Positions 1 through 7,898 of a DNA stretch of 64,000 nucleotides are shown piece after piece. Origin of the DNA: Actinospineispora eucalypti. GTDB lineage: Bacteria > Actinomycetota > Actinomycetes > Mycobacteriales > Pseudonocardiaceae. The notes beneath the pieces were generated by a model. The model saw only the letters and a program-made list of their open reading frames with translations, had not been told where the DNA came from and searched no databases. The stretch is taken from NCBI GenBank assembly GCA_014208095.1, contig JACHMT010000001.1, forward strand, positions 2,108,001-2,172,000, in the 5' to 3' direction. The translations under genes and the position numbers were made by a program. The stretch's first letter is position 1, and each line of letters starts with the position of its first letter.

Positions 1-444
1 ACCACGCCGCGGGGGATGACCGCCTACGTGGACGCGGAGTACTTCGAGCCGGACCTGATCATTTCCGGGGCCCGCGAGGTGCTGGACTTCGACCGGCCGA
101 TCCTGGCCATGTTCATGGGCGTGCTCGGCTACGTGGCCGATTTCGCGGACCAGCGCGCGATCGTGTCCCGGGTGATGGAGGCGGCGGCCCCGGGTAGCTA
201 CGCGGTGCTGTGGGGGGTCACCAACACCAGCGAAGCGGCTCGCCGGGGTGAGGAACTGCTCGCCCAGACCGGCGCGCTGCGCTACCACCTGCGCTCCCCG
301 GAGCAGCTGGCCAGCTGTTTCGACGGCATGCGGATGCTGGAACCGGGCATGGTGCCTCTCACCCAATGGCGCCCCGACCTGGCCGAGGCCGGACTGGAGC
401 CGGCACCGATGGATGCCTACGGCGCGCTGGCCCTCAAGCCGTAG
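1..444 (+). CDS. SAM-dependent methyltransferase, C-terminal part (5' end outside window)
   Basis: The reading frame is open from base 1 (TTPRG precedes the first internal ATG at 16) and ends in TAG at 442-444, so the gene enters from the left and only about 147 C-terminal residues are visible. The text resembles the actinobacterial S-adenosylmethionine-dependent methyltransferases of the PF04672 (former DUF574) type: a TAYVDAEYFEPDLI segment where the family usually has a TAYVDADxRDP stretch, then a DFDRPILAMFMGVLGYV hydrophobic strand and a late WRPD motif. The substrate cannot be predicted. The SAM-binding glycine loop lies upstream and is not seen, so activity cannot be judged. Confidence 0.75.
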   Translation, partial: TTPRGMTAYVDAEYFEPDLIISGAREVLDFDRPILAMFMGVLGYVADFADQRAIVSRVMEAAAPGSYAVLWGVTNTSEAARRGEELLAQTGALRYHLRSPEQLASCFDGMRMLEPGMVPLTQWRPDLAEAGLEPAPMDAYGALALKP

Positions 445-467
445 GCCCGGCGCCCCGTGGCGTGACC

Positions 468-998
468 TCAGGCCGGCGGCAGGATCTCGGTGCGGTACCG
501 GGGCGCGTACTTGGCGAAGTTCCGCAGCTGTTTCTCCAGGTCCGCGCCTTCGAACACCGGCGCGGGGGAGGTCCGGCCGGGGACGGAGACACCGACGGTG
601 GCGAAAAACTCCTCCTGGCCCGCCGGGGTGCACATGCACAACATCCGCACGGTCGAGCCGCTCGCGTTGCGGAAGAAGTGTGGGGCGTTCGCCGGGATGT
701 TGACCGTCTGACCGGCGCGCACGGTCTGCCGCTGACCTCGGAAGGTGAACTCGACCTCCCCTTCGAGCAGGCTGAACATCTCTTCGAAGTCGTGCCGGTG
801 CGGGCCGGGACCTCCGCCCGGTGGGATGAGCATGTCGATGAGGCAGTACCGGCCGGCGGAGTTCTTCCCGTTGACCAGCACGGTGTAGGTGTCGCCGACC
901 AGACCGATGTGCCGCAGTCCCGGGTCATCGGGGGAGACCACGGTCAGTTCTCGGGTGGGGTCATCGGGTGGGAGGGGCTCGGGGGTGTCCGTGGACAT
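468..998 (-). CDS. Cupin-domain protein (quercetin dioxygenase-like)
   Basis: This is a 176-residue single-cupin protein. Motif 1 is clear: H67, H69 and E73 in GPHRHDFEEMF followed by G80, and motif 2 carries H107 in IPANAPHFF. These are the usual metal ligands of the cupin barrel, so it can be expected to bind Fe, Mn or Ni. Such proteins are dioxygenases, isomerases or ligand sensors; the sequence does not say which. The start is supported by an AGGAG box eight bases upstream on the minus strand. It is convergent with the partial methyltransferase and divergent from the deazaflavin oxidoreductase gene. The first 25 residues are acidic and proline-rich and lie outside the barrel. Confidence 0.85.
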   Translation of the reverse strand: MSTDTPEPLPPDDPTRELTVVSPDDPGLRHIGLVGDTYTVLVNGKNSAGRYCLIDMLIPPGGGPGPHRHDFEEMFSLLEGEVEFTFRGQRQTVRAGQTVNIPANAPHFFRNASGSTVRMLCMCTPAGQEEFFATVGVSVPGRTSPAPVFEGADLEKQLRNFAKYAPRYRTEILPPA

Positions 999-1199
999 GC
1001 GGATCTCCTGGGCACGGATAGCGTTGTTGGTCGCGAGCTCAAGCTAGCGTATCCGGAGTAGGGCTTCCAGTTTATAGTGGGCCGCCTTGCTAGCTGGAAG
1101 GCGCCTTGGCCCGGCATAACATCCTTGACCCACTACAAAAGCGGACGAAATAATCCGGCTGTGACCGGCGAGCTCGCGGGGTCGGGTGAGGAGAAGTCC

Positions 1200-1628
1200 A
1201 TGAACGCCACGCGCGATCGGAACCAAAAGATCATCGACGAGTTCCGTGCGAATGGGGGGCACGTGGGCGGTCCGTTCGAAGGCGCTCCACTGCTGCTGCT
1301 GCATCACGTTGGGCGGCGTAGTGGCGCGGAGCGGATCAACCCGATGATGTACCAGCGGGTGGGGGACGCCTACGCGGTGTTCGCGTCCAAGGCGGGTGCC
1401 GATGTGGACCCCGACTGGTTCCTCAATCTCATGGCCAACCCCGATGCAACGATCGAGGTCGGCACCAGCACGGTGCCGGTCCGTGCCCGCGTCCTCGACG
1501 AGGCGGAGCGGGAACCGATCTGGCAGACCCAGAAGACCCGCTATCCAGGTTTCCAGTCCTACGAGGACAAGACCGATCGCACCATCCCCGTGGTCCTGCT
1601 CGAGGTACGGAGCACCACCCATCCATGA
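1200..1628 (+). CDS. Deazaflavin (F420)-dependent nitroreductase-family oxidoreductase
   Basis: The product of 142 residues matches the short beta-barrel proteins of the Ddn/DUF385 family of actinobacteria. It has the family hallmarks LLLLHHVGRRSGxxRINPMMY near residues 35-55, where the HHxGRxSG loop binds the F420 phosphate, and DWFLNLMANPDATIEVG further on. Members reduce nitro groups, enones or quinones with F420H2. The frame is open back to 1077, but the ATG at 1200 follows a GAGGAGAAG ribosome site and starts the recognisable domain. The next gene can start inside its stop codon (ATGA at 1625), so the two are probably cotranscribed. A 7-bp inverted repeat TAGTGGG/CCCACTA (1075-1081 and 1129-1135) lies in the leader. 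Confidence 0.9.
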   Translation: MNATRDRNQKIIDEFRANGGHVGGPFEGAPLLLLHHVGRRSGAERINPMMYQRVGDAYAVFASKAGADVDPDWFLNLMANPDATIEVGTSTVPVRARVLDEAEREPIWQTQKTRYPGFQSYEDKTDRTIPVVLLEVRSTTHP

Positions 1629-1645
1629 CCTTGGAAGGAACTTCC

Positions 1646-2233
1646 GTGGCGATTCACCATTTCACCGCCGATGATGCCGCGATTCTGCTCATCGACCACC
1701 AGGTGGGCACCATCAGCTGGGTGCGCTCCATGGATCGGGAGCTGCTCATCAAGCACGCGACGCTGATCGCCGAGGCCGCCGTTGGCTTGAACATTCCTCT
1801 GGTGCTGACCTCCTCCATGGAGGACCACCCCCAGGGTCCTCTGGTGGCCGGAATTCAGGAGGCCGCACCGGATGCATTCGCCAAGCGAGTGCAGCGCACC
1901 GGCGTGGTCAACGCCTTGGACGACCCGGGATTCGCGGACGCGGTCAAGGCCACCGGGCGCCGCAACCTGGTGATCGCCGGCGTTACCAACGACGTCTGTA
2001 CGGTGTATCCCGTACTGACCGCGCTCGAGCAGGGCTACAACGTGCAGGTCATTGCCGACGCCGGGGGCTCGCTGACCGTGGACGGCGACCGGTACGCCAT
2101 CCGCCGCATGGAGCGGGCCGGCGCTGACGTTCTGGGCACCAACCAGCTGCTGACCCAGTTCGCCGGCAACTGGACCACCGCGGCCGGCGCGGCCATTCAG
2201 CCCCTCGCGCTGACCCTGATCCCCACCGAATGA
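1646..2233 (+). CDS. Isochorismatase-family cysteine hydrolase (YcaC-like)
   Basis: This is a cysteine hydrolase of the isochorismatase fold. The catalytic triad is visible as D17 (LIDHQ), K80 (AKRVQRTGVVNALDD) and C118 (GVTNDVCT), with spacing close to that of YcaC. Family members hydrolyse amides or vinyl ethers; the substrate here is unknown. An ATG at 1625 overlaps the preceding stop, but the GTG at 1646 sits six bases after a GGAAGGA box and begins the conserved text, so I take 1646; the longer form would add seven residues. It is the second gene of a likely three-gene operon whose last member is now a pseudogene. Confidence 0.88.
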   Translation: MAIHHFTADDAAILLIDHQVGTISWVRSMDRELLIKHATLIAEAAVGLNIPLVLTSSMEDHPQGPLVAGIQEAAPDAFAKRVQRTGVVNALDDPGFADAVKATGRRNLVIAGVTNDVCTVYPVLTALEQGYNVQVIADAGGSLTVDGDRYAIRRMERAGADVLGTNQLLTQFAGNWTTAAGAAIQPLALTLIPTE

Positions 2234-3054
2234 TGGTGCGGAACCTGGAACTCACGATCGGCTGCATGGACTACGAACACACCCGGGCGGCATGACCTAC
2301 TACCTGCGCACACTCGAGGAACCGGACCCGCCATTCATCGCGTTGCCGGTCTTCCCCAATCGCCAGTTCCGGCACTCGGCGATCTACGTCAACGTCGACA
2401 GCGGGATCACGGCCCCGGCCGACCTGGCGGGAAAGACGGTGGGGGAGTTCGCGCTCTACGGCCACGACGCCAGCTTCTGGATCAAAGGCATCCTGTCCGA
2501 CGACCACGGCGTGCAACCCGAGCGGTGTCGGTGGGTCGTCGGTGGCTTCGACTGGTCCATGCGACCGCTGGACTTCGTCTCCCACCCCCACCCGGCCGAC
2601 GTCGAAATCGCCCAGGCCCCGCCCGGCAAGGCCTGGGGCCCGATGTTGGAGGACGGCGAGATCGACGCGCTGATCTCCGCCGACGTGCCACAGTGCGTGC
2701 TCAACGGATCACCGAAGGTCCGGCCGCTGTTCGACGACCCGGCGGCGGTCGAACGCGACTACTACCGGCGCACCGGGATTTTCCCGATCATGCACACCGT
2801 GGCCGTCTCGCGTGAGCTGCTCGGCGAGCACCCCGACCTGGCGCGAGCCCTCTACCAGGGATTCTGTGCGGCCAAGGATCTCACCGCACGGCGCTACCGG
2901 ACCGGGCGGATCTTCAACCAGATGACCGTCATGCTGCCCTGGGCCAGCCGACTGGTGGAAGACAACACCGCCTGCTCGGACAGGACTGGTGGGCCTACGG
3001 CGTCGCCCGATGACCGCCGAGGAAATCTTCACTCCTGAGCTGTTTGACACCTGA
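2233..3054 (+). pseudogene. Decayed 4,5-dihydroxyphthalate decarboxylase-like / substrate-binding-fold gene
   Basis: Three frames must be joined to read one protein. Frame A (2233-2292) gives a start like that of the family, MVRNLELTIGCMDYEHTRAA, and then hits TGA. Frame B (2292 to about 2971) resumes at MTYYLRTLEE and reads FIALPVFPNRQFRHSAIYV, the family core, so about 40 residues are missing between them. Near 2970 an apparent single-C loss shifts the frame: LLGQDWWAYGVAR continues in frame C. A second deletion then joins to MTAEEIFTPELFDT, ending with TGA at 3052-3054. Family proteins normally continue uninterrupted for about 330 residues. The longest surviving open frame (248 codons from 2292) could be miscalled as a gene. 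The original product was probably a decarboxylase or a periplasmic-binding-fold protein. Confidence 0.82.
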
Positions 3055-3112
3055 CTCTCAGCAGCGACCGGCGAGAGTGGTCCCTACCAGGTAAGGACCG
3101 GAAGGGTGTGCT

Positions 3113-3748
3113 GTGATCAACTGGATGGGGTTTGTCCCGGCGGCCGTGCTCGTGTCGATGATCCCGGGGGCGAACCAGTTGCTGGGGCTGCGCAACGCGG
3201 TGCGCTACGGGATGGCGCCGGCGATGATCGCCGTGCTCGGCCGGCTCGTCGCCTTTGTGGTGTTCATCGGGCTCGTGGTGATCGGGCTCGGCGCAGTGCT
3301 GACGGCCTCGGTCGTGGCGTTCACGGTGATCAAGTGGGCCGGCGTCGTGTACCTGGTGTGGATCGGGCTGGTCACGCTGCGGCGCTCCGCCCGCGAGTCG
3401 ATGACCGCGGCGGAACCCCCGGCGGTGGACAGCCGGCGGCTGGCCGGCCAGGAGTTCCTCGTCGCGATCACCAACCCGAAGGCGATGCTGCTGTTCGCGG
3501 CGCTGCTGCCCCAGTTCACCGCCCCCGGGCAGGAACCGCTCGCGCTGCAACTGGCACTCCTCGGCGCGGCCTACCTGATGATCGAGACCGTCGTCGCCCT
3601 CGGCTACGCGACCATCGGTGCCCGGCTCCGTGTCTGCTCCCGCTCGGGCTCCGGCACCGTGCCCGGCAAGGTCCGCCGCCGGATCGAGCAGCTCACCGGC
3701 GCCTGCTTCCTCGGCCTGGCGGGTTATCTCGCCGCCTCCAGCGCGTAG
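3113..3748 (+). CDS. LysE/RhtB-family amino-acid exporter
   Basis: A 211-residue membrane protein with about five to six hydrophobic segments. The N-terminal signature MIPGANQLLGLRNAVRYG corresponds to the PGPxxxLxxxxxxxxG motif of LysE/RhtB transporters, and FLVAITNPKAMLLFAALLPQF is the second family signature. Such proteins export amino acids or related small metabolites by proton antiport. The start is GTG at 3113, preceded by a GGAAGG box. It stands alone downstream of the decayed decarboxylase. The substrate is unknown. Confidence 0.9.
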   Translation: MINWMGFVPAAVLVSMIPGANQLLGLRNAVRYGMAPAMIAVLGRLVAFVVFIGLVVIGLGAVLTASVVAFTVIKWAGVVYLVWIGLVTLRRSARESMTAAEPPAVDSRRLAGQEFLVAITNPKAMLLFAALLPQFTAPGQEPLALQLALLGAAYLMIETVVALGYATIGARLRVCSRSGSGTVPGKVRRRIEQLTGACFLGLAGYLAASSA

Positions 3749-3879
3749 CGGTGATCACGCGGCGGCGGCGACATCAGCGATGAGTTTCTGGCCGCGCCCG
3801 GGTCTGACTGCCTGGATGGGTCGGGCTGAGAATGGGGCGCTTCGCATCATCGACACGGATCGGACGGGCAGGGGGCGTT

Positions 3880-5073
3880 GTGAGCGGTATCAGGGTGTTG
3901 GTGGCGGGGGCGAGCATCGCGGGGCCGGCGCTGGCCCACTGGCTGCGCCGGCGGGGGGCCGAGGTGACCGTGGTGGAACGGTCCCCGGGGCTGCGTCCCG
4001 GTGGGCAGGCGGTGGACGCGCGAGGGGTGGCCAAGGAGGTCATCCGGCGGATGGGGCTGGACGCGGCGGTCCGGGCGGCTCGCACCGAGACCGCCGGCGC
4101 CTACACCGTGGACGTGGACGGGAACGTGCTGGAGACCTTCCGCGCCGATGACCACGGTGGTGACGGGTTCATCGCGGAGATCGAGATCCTGCGCGGGGAC
4201 TTGTCCCGGGTGCTCTACGGGGACACCCGCGACGGTGTCGAGTACGTCTTCGGCGACCGGATCGCCGAGCTCGCCCAGGACCCGGACGGGGTGGACGTGG
4301 CCTTCGCGGGCGGCGGCCGGCGGCGTTTCGACCTGGTGGTCGGCGCCGACGGGCTGCACTCGGCGCTGCGCGGGATGGTGTTCGGGCCGCGCGAGCGGTT
4401 CATCCGCCACCTCGGGCTGGTGCTGGCCTTCTACAGCGTGCCCAACGAGTTCGGGCTGGACCGCTGGCTGATCGACTACCAGGACCAGGAGTCCGGGCGC
4501 TCCGCCGGGCTGCGGCCCATCCAGGACGCCACCCGGGCGATGGCTATGTTCGGGTTCCCCTCGGCCGACTTCGACATCGATCACCGCGACGTCGCCGCCC
4601 AGAAACGCCTGCTGCGCGAGCGGATGGCTGGTTTGGGCTGGTTGACCCCGCGGATCCTCGCGCACCTGGACGACACCCCGGACTTCTACCTCGACCAGGT
4701 CGCCCAGGTGGGGATGGAGCGCTGGTCGAGCGGGCGGGTGGCGCTGCTCGGTGACGCGGCATTCTGCTCGTCGCCGATGTCCGGAGGGGGCACCGGGCTG
4801 GCCCTGGTCGGCGCCTACCTGCTGGCCGGCGAGCTGGCCGCCGCCGGGTGGGACCCGGAGGCCGGGTTCGCCGGCTACGAGCGGCGGATGCGCCCGTTCG
4901 TCGGGGCCAACCAGGAGATCGGCCGGTTGCACGTGCGCAGCCGTGAGGCCCCCGGGCCGGACACCGGGCCGAGCACGGAGCCCGAATGGGACCTCGAGCT
5001 GATCGAGCGCGCGATCAACGGCGTCGAGCTGCCCGACTACGCCGGGGTGCCGGACTCCGGGGCCAGGTCCTGA
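3880..5073 (+). CDS. FAD-dependent monooxygenase (PHBH/TetX type)
   Basis: A 397-residue class A flavoprotein hydroxylase. It opens with the dinucleotide-binding loop GASIAGPALAHWLRRRGAEV ending in E of VVERSP, has the DLVVGADGLHSALR segment (DG motif) near the middle, and carries the GDAAFCSSPMSGGGTG motif that contacts the FAD ribityl chain near residue 300. Enzymes of this type hydroxylate aromatics or polyketides, or inactivate antibiotics as TetX does. The frame extends upstream to 3832, but GTG 3880 is preceded by a G-rich site and begins the fold. It ends about 45 bases before the convergent sigma-factor gene; no partner gene is evident. Confidence 0.88.
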   Translation: MSGIRVLVAGASIAGPALAHWLRRRGAEVTVVERSPGLRPGGQAVDARGVAKEVIRRMGLDAAVRAARTETAGAYTVDVDGNVLETFRADDHGGDGFIAEIEILRGDLSRVLYGDTRDGVEYVFGDRIAELAQDPDGVDVAFAGGGRRRFDLVVGADGLHSALRGMVFGPRERFIRHLGLVLAFYSVPNEFGLDRWLIDYQDQESGRSAGLRPIQDATRAMAMFGFPSADFDIDHRDVAAQKRLLRERMAGLGWLTPRILAHLDDTPDFYLDQVAQVGMERWSSGRVALLGDAAFCSSPMSGGGTGLALVGAYLLAGELAAAGWDPEAGFAGYERRMRPFVGANQEIGRLHVRSREAPGPDTGPSTEPEWDLELIERAINGVELPDYAGVPDSGARS

Positions 5074-5118
5074 GCTGATCATCATGCCGCATCGGCGCCG
5101 CCCCCCGATGACCACGGC

Positions 5119-6012
5119 TCAGCGGCGCAGCGCGGTCTCCCGCTTCATGTGGGACAGCTTCTCCGGATTGCGCACGGCGTAGAGGCCGGTGATGAGGCCG
5201 TCGTCGATGCGCACCGTGACGACGGTGTCGACCTCGCCGTTGTGTCGGAGAACCAGCGCCGGGTAGCCGTTGACCTGCGCCGGGCGCAGCGACATCTCGG
5301 CGGGGATCCGGTTCAGCCCGTTGGCCAGCACGCGAGCCACCCGGTGGGCCCCGACGATGGGCGAGCGCGCGGCTTGGGCGAGGCCGCCGCCGTCTCCCAG
5401 GAGCACGACGTCCGGCGCGAGGATGTCGAGCAGGCCCTGCAGGTCGCCCGTTTCGACGGCCCGCTGGAACGCATCCAGCGCCGCCCGGGTGTCGGCCGAG
5501 GAAACGACCCCACGCGGTCGGCGCGCGGTGACGTGCGACCGCGCCCGGTGCGCGATCTGGCGGACCGCCACCGGGCTCTTGTCCACCGCTTCGGCGATCT
5601 CGTCGTAGGCCAGGTCGAACACGTCGCGCAGCACGAACACGGCGCGTTCGATCGGCGTGAGCGTCTCCAGCACCAGCAGCATCGCCATCGAGACGCTGTC
5701 GGCGAGCTCGACGTCCTCGGCCACGTCGGGCGCGGTGAGCAGCGGCGCGGGCAGCCAGGGGCCGACGTAAGACTCCCGGCGGCGGCCGAGCGTGCGCAGC
5801 CGGGTGAGGGCCTGCCGGGTGGTGATCCGGACCAGGTACGCACGCTGGTCGCGCACCGCGGCGAGATCGACACCGGCCCACCGCAGCCAGGTCTCCTGCA
5901 GGACGTCCTCGGCGTCGGCGGCCGAGCCGAGCATCTCGTAGGCGACGGTGAACAGCAGGTTGCGGTGGGCGAGGAACGCCTCGGTGGCGGGATCCGGACG
6001 GTCATCAGCCAT
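5119..6012 (-). CDS. sigJ: ECF41-type RNA polymerase sigma factor (SigJ-like)
   Basis: This 297-residue sigma factor has region 2 at about residues 10-75 (AYEMLGSAADAEDVLQETWLRW), region 4 at about 110-165 (TPIERAVFVLRDVFDLAYDEIAE), and a C-terminal SnoaL/NTF2-like domain of about 120 residues. That tail is characteristic of group ECF41, in which it controls activity in place of an anti-sigma factor. It contains LRHNGEVDTVV and ends with the NPEKLSHM stretch typical of the group. ECF41 genes usually neighbour a carboxymuconolactone decarboxylase, oxidoreductase or epimerase gene, and the divergent gene here is exactly such a partner. The symbol follows common SigJ naming and is provisional. 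Confidence 0.92.
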   Translation of the reverse strand: MADDRPDPATEAFLAHRNLLFTVAYEMLGSAADAEDVLQETWLRWAGVDLAAVRDQRAYLVRITTRQALTRLRTLGRRRESYVGPWLPAPLLTAPDVAEDVELADSVSMAMLLVLETLTPIERAVFVLRDVFDLAYDEIAEAVDKSPVAVRQIAHRARSHVTARRPRGVVSSADTRAALDAFQRAVETGDLQGLLDILAPDVVLLGDGGGLAQAARSPIVGAHRVARVLANGLNRIPAEMSLRPAQVNGYPALVLRHNGEVDTVVTVRIDDGLITGLYAVRNPEKLSHMKRETALRR

Positions 6013-6052
6013 GGGCGGGCTCCCCTATCGCTCTCGGCGGTGGTACGCATCA

Positions 6053-6079
6053 GACGCCGCGCACCGCCGCCGCGTGACA
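6053..6079 (-). promoter_or_regulatory. ECF41-type promoter driving the sigma gene itself
   Basis: On the minus strand TGTCACG (6079-6073) is followed by exactly 16 bases and then CGTC (6056-6053). This fits the TGTCACA ... CGTC signature reported for ECF41 promoters and points at the sigma gene that starts at 6012, suggesting autoregulation. Confidence 0.65.
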
Positions 6080-6113
6080 GCCCCCGACTGTGCCGCGCGT
6101 CACGCGGCCACGT

Positions 6114-6140
6114 TGTCACAGACCTCGGTCTGCCGGCATC
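6114..6140 (+). promoter_or_regulatory. ECF41-type promoter for the CMD-family gene
   Basis: TGTCACA (6114-6120), a 16-base spacer and CATC (6137-6140) precede the gene at 6182. The -35 element is a perfect match to the ECF41 signature and the -10 differs by one base. Its spacing is identical to the opposing promoter. Confidence 0.62.
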
Positions 6141-6181
6141 TGGTGTTCGTTCAGTGAAACCCGACCAGCGAGGACGAAGCC

Positions 6182-6667
6182 ATGGACGCCCGATTCAACC
6201 TGTTCGACAACGAGGTCGCCGCCAAGTTCAGCAAGCGGTTCGCCAACGCCGGCCTGGTCGTCATGCAGTCGTCGCTGCCCAAGCCCACACAGGAGCTGGT
6301 GTCGCTGCGCGCCAGCCAGATCAACGGGTGCGGCTGGTGCATCGACATGCACACCAAGGACGCCGCGGCCGCCGGGGAAACCCCGGCCCGGCTCCACCTG
6401 GTCGCCGCCTGGCGCGAGGCCACCGTATTCACCGAGGCCGAGCGCGCCGCCCTGGCGCTCGCCGAGGAGGGCACCCGGCTCGCCGACGCCCACCCCGGCG
6501 TGTCCGACGAGACCTGGGCTCAGGTTCGCAAGCACTACGACGACGACCAGGTCGCCGCGTTGGTCTGCCTGGTCGGCCTGATCAACGCGGCCAACCGGCT
6601 CGCCGTGATCGTGCATCAGCGGGGAGGTTCCTACGAACCCGGCATGTTCGCCGACATGCTCGACTGA
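6182..6667 (+). CDS. Carboxymuconolactone decarboxylase / AhpD-family protein
   Basis: A 161-residue protein of the AhpD-like fold. It has the redox motif C50-G-W-C53 followed by H57 (INGCGWCIDMH), the usual CxxC...H arrangement of alkylhydroperoxidase-type members. Such proteins reduce peroxides or act in poorly defined redox and decarboxylation steps. It is the typical COE-type partner of ECF41 sigma factors and is preceded by a matching promoter, so it is very likely the main target of the adjacent sigma factor. The ATG at 6182 is the first start of the fold. A weak hairpin follows its stop codon. Confidence 0.92.
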   Translation: MDARFNLFDNEVAAKFSKRFANAGLVVMQSSLPKPTQELVSLRASQINGCGWCIDMHTKDAAAAGETPARLHLVAAWREATVFTEAERAALALAEEGTRLADAHPGVSDETWAQVRKHYDDDQVAALVCLVGLINAANRLAVIVHQRGGSYEPGMFADMLD

Positions 6668-6672
6668 TTTCG

Positions 6673-6690
6673 GCCCCAAAAGGGGGCATT
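6673..6690 (+). terminator. Short terminator-like hairpin after the CMD-family gene
   Basis: GCCCC (6673-6677), loop AAAAG and GGGGC (6683-6687) are followed by ATTT. The stem is short but G/C only and lies directly between the stop codon and the ArsR operator. Confidence 0.4.
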
Positions 6691-6712
6691 TACATCAAAC
6701 TGGTTTGATGTA
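6691..6712. promoter_or_regulatory. ArsR/SmtB operator palindrome
   Basis: TACATCAAAC-TG-GTTTGATGTA is a 22-bp dyad with perfect 10-bp arms. It contains ATCAA-N6-TTGAT, the classic ArsR/SmtB recognition pattern. It ends two bases before the ArsR-fusion start at 6715, so the regulator almost certainly represses its own operon here. Confidence 0.85.
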
Positions 6713-6714
6713 TT

Positions 6715-7488
6715 GTGCGGTGTGTGGGCAGGATCGATCGGACGCCGGTTCCGCTGCTGATGCGCATGGCCGCGCACCCGCTGCGTTGGGCGTTGATGAC
6801 CGAACTGGCCTCCAGCGATCGCCGGGTGCGGGAGTTGGTCGCCGCGGTCGATGAGCCGCAGAACCTGGTGTCGTATCACCTGCGGTTGTTGCGCTCAGCC
6901 GGCCTGGTCACCGCGCGGCGCAGCAGCTTCGACGGCCGCGACAGCTACTACCACCTCGACCTGGCCCGCTGTGCGACCGCGTTCGGCGACGCCGCCACCG
7001 CTCTGCACCCCGCCCTCGCACCCATGAAGCGCCGGTGGTCGGCGAACAGCTCGGTGTTGTTCCTGTGCACCGGAAACAGTGCGCGTTCGCCGATCGCCGA
7101 GGCGTTGCTGCGCCACCGTGCCGGTGGCGACGGGGTCGTGATCGACGTGGCCAGCGCGGGCAGTCATCCCGCGCCCCGGCTGCACCCGAACACGGTGCGG
7201 GTGCTGCGCGAGGACTACGGCATCGACCTCGAACCCCGCCGGCCCCGGCCACTGGATGCGGTGGCGGACCGGCGTTTCGACTTGGTGATCACGTTGTGCG
7301 ACAAGATCCGCGAGGTCCCGCGCGACCACGGATCGGCCGTCACGACGCATTGGAGCCTGCCCGACCCGTCCGCCGCCGGCGGTGACGATGGGGCGTCCTA
7401 TCCGGCGTTCCGGCGGCTGGCGATCGAGCTGGACACCCGCATCGGATTCATACCGCCGCAAACCACCACCACGAGAGGTGTGTCATGA
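6715..7488 (+). CDS. ArsR-type repressor fused to a low-molecular-weight phosphatase/arsenate-reductase domain
   Basis: A 257-residue two-domain protein. Residues about 10-95 are a winged helix (LVSYHLRLLRSAGLV is the recognition helix region). Residues about 113-250 are an LMW protein-tyrosine-phosphatase fold with the P-loop C118-TGNSAR-S and a later LPDPS carrying the general acid. Such ArsR-ArsC-like fusions occur in actinobacterial arsenic loci. The CVG near the start and C86 are the only cysteines near the DNA-binding domain, so the metal-sensing site is not obvious. GTG 6715 is used here; GTG 6724 is possible. It overlaps the next gene by four bases (ATGA). Confidence 0.88.
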   Translation: MRCVGRIDRTPVPLLMRMAAHPLRWALMTELASSDRRVRELVAAVDEPQNLVSYHLRLLRSAGLVTARRSSFDGRDSYYHLDLARCATAFGDAATALHPALAPMKRRWSANSSVLFLCTGNSARSPIAEALLRHRAGGDGVVIDVASAGSHPAPRLHPNTVRVLREDYGIDLEPRRPRPLDAVADRRFDLVITLCDKIREVPRDHGSAVTTHWSLPDPSAAGGDDGASYPAFRRLAIELDTRIGFIPPQTTTTRGVS

Positions 7489-7886
7489 CCACGACCGCGC
7501 CCAACGAGCTTGCCCGCGTGCGCTACCTCATCGACGACGTGCGGGCGGCCGTCGACTTCTACACCACCCACCTCGGGTTCACCGTGGACTTCGACGCCGC
7601 ACCCGCATTCGCCGCCGTCGTACGCGGCCCGCTGCAACTGCTGCTGGCCGGGCCGAAGAGTTCGGCCGCGCGCCCCATGCCCGACGGCGCCACCCCCATC
7701 CCGGGCGGCTGGAACCGGCTGCAGCTGGTCGTCGAGGACCTCGCCGCCGAGGTCGCGCGGCTGCGGGCAGCCGGGGTGAGCTTCCGCAACGACATCATCA
7801 GCGGCCCCGGCGGACAACAGGTCCTGCTGCAGGACCCGGCCGGCAACCTGGTCGAGCTGTTCCAACCCGCGCCCACGACCCGCTGA
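7485..7886 (+). CDS. VOC-superfamily (glyoxalase/dioxygenase-like) protein
   Basis: A 133-residue protein with two beta-alpha-beta-beta-beta modules. The N-terminal ARVRYLIDDVRAAVDFYTTHLGF and the C-terminal QDPAGNLVELFQP are standard VOC signatures. The protein contains no cysteine, so it is not an ArsI-type C-As lyase, which needs a cysteine pair. The terminal E of NLVELFQ is a likely metal ligand. It is translationally coupled to the ArsR fusion, which suggests coregulation by the same effector. The reaction is unknown. Confidence 0.87.
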   Translation: MTTTAPNELARVRYLIDDVRAAVDFYTTHLGFTVDFDAAPAFAAVVRGPLQLLLAGPKSSAARPMPDGATPIPGGWNRLQLVVEDLAAEVARLRAAGVSFRNDIISGPGGQQVLLQDPAGNLVELFQPAPTTR

Positions 7887-7898
7887 CGGCCCGCTCCC

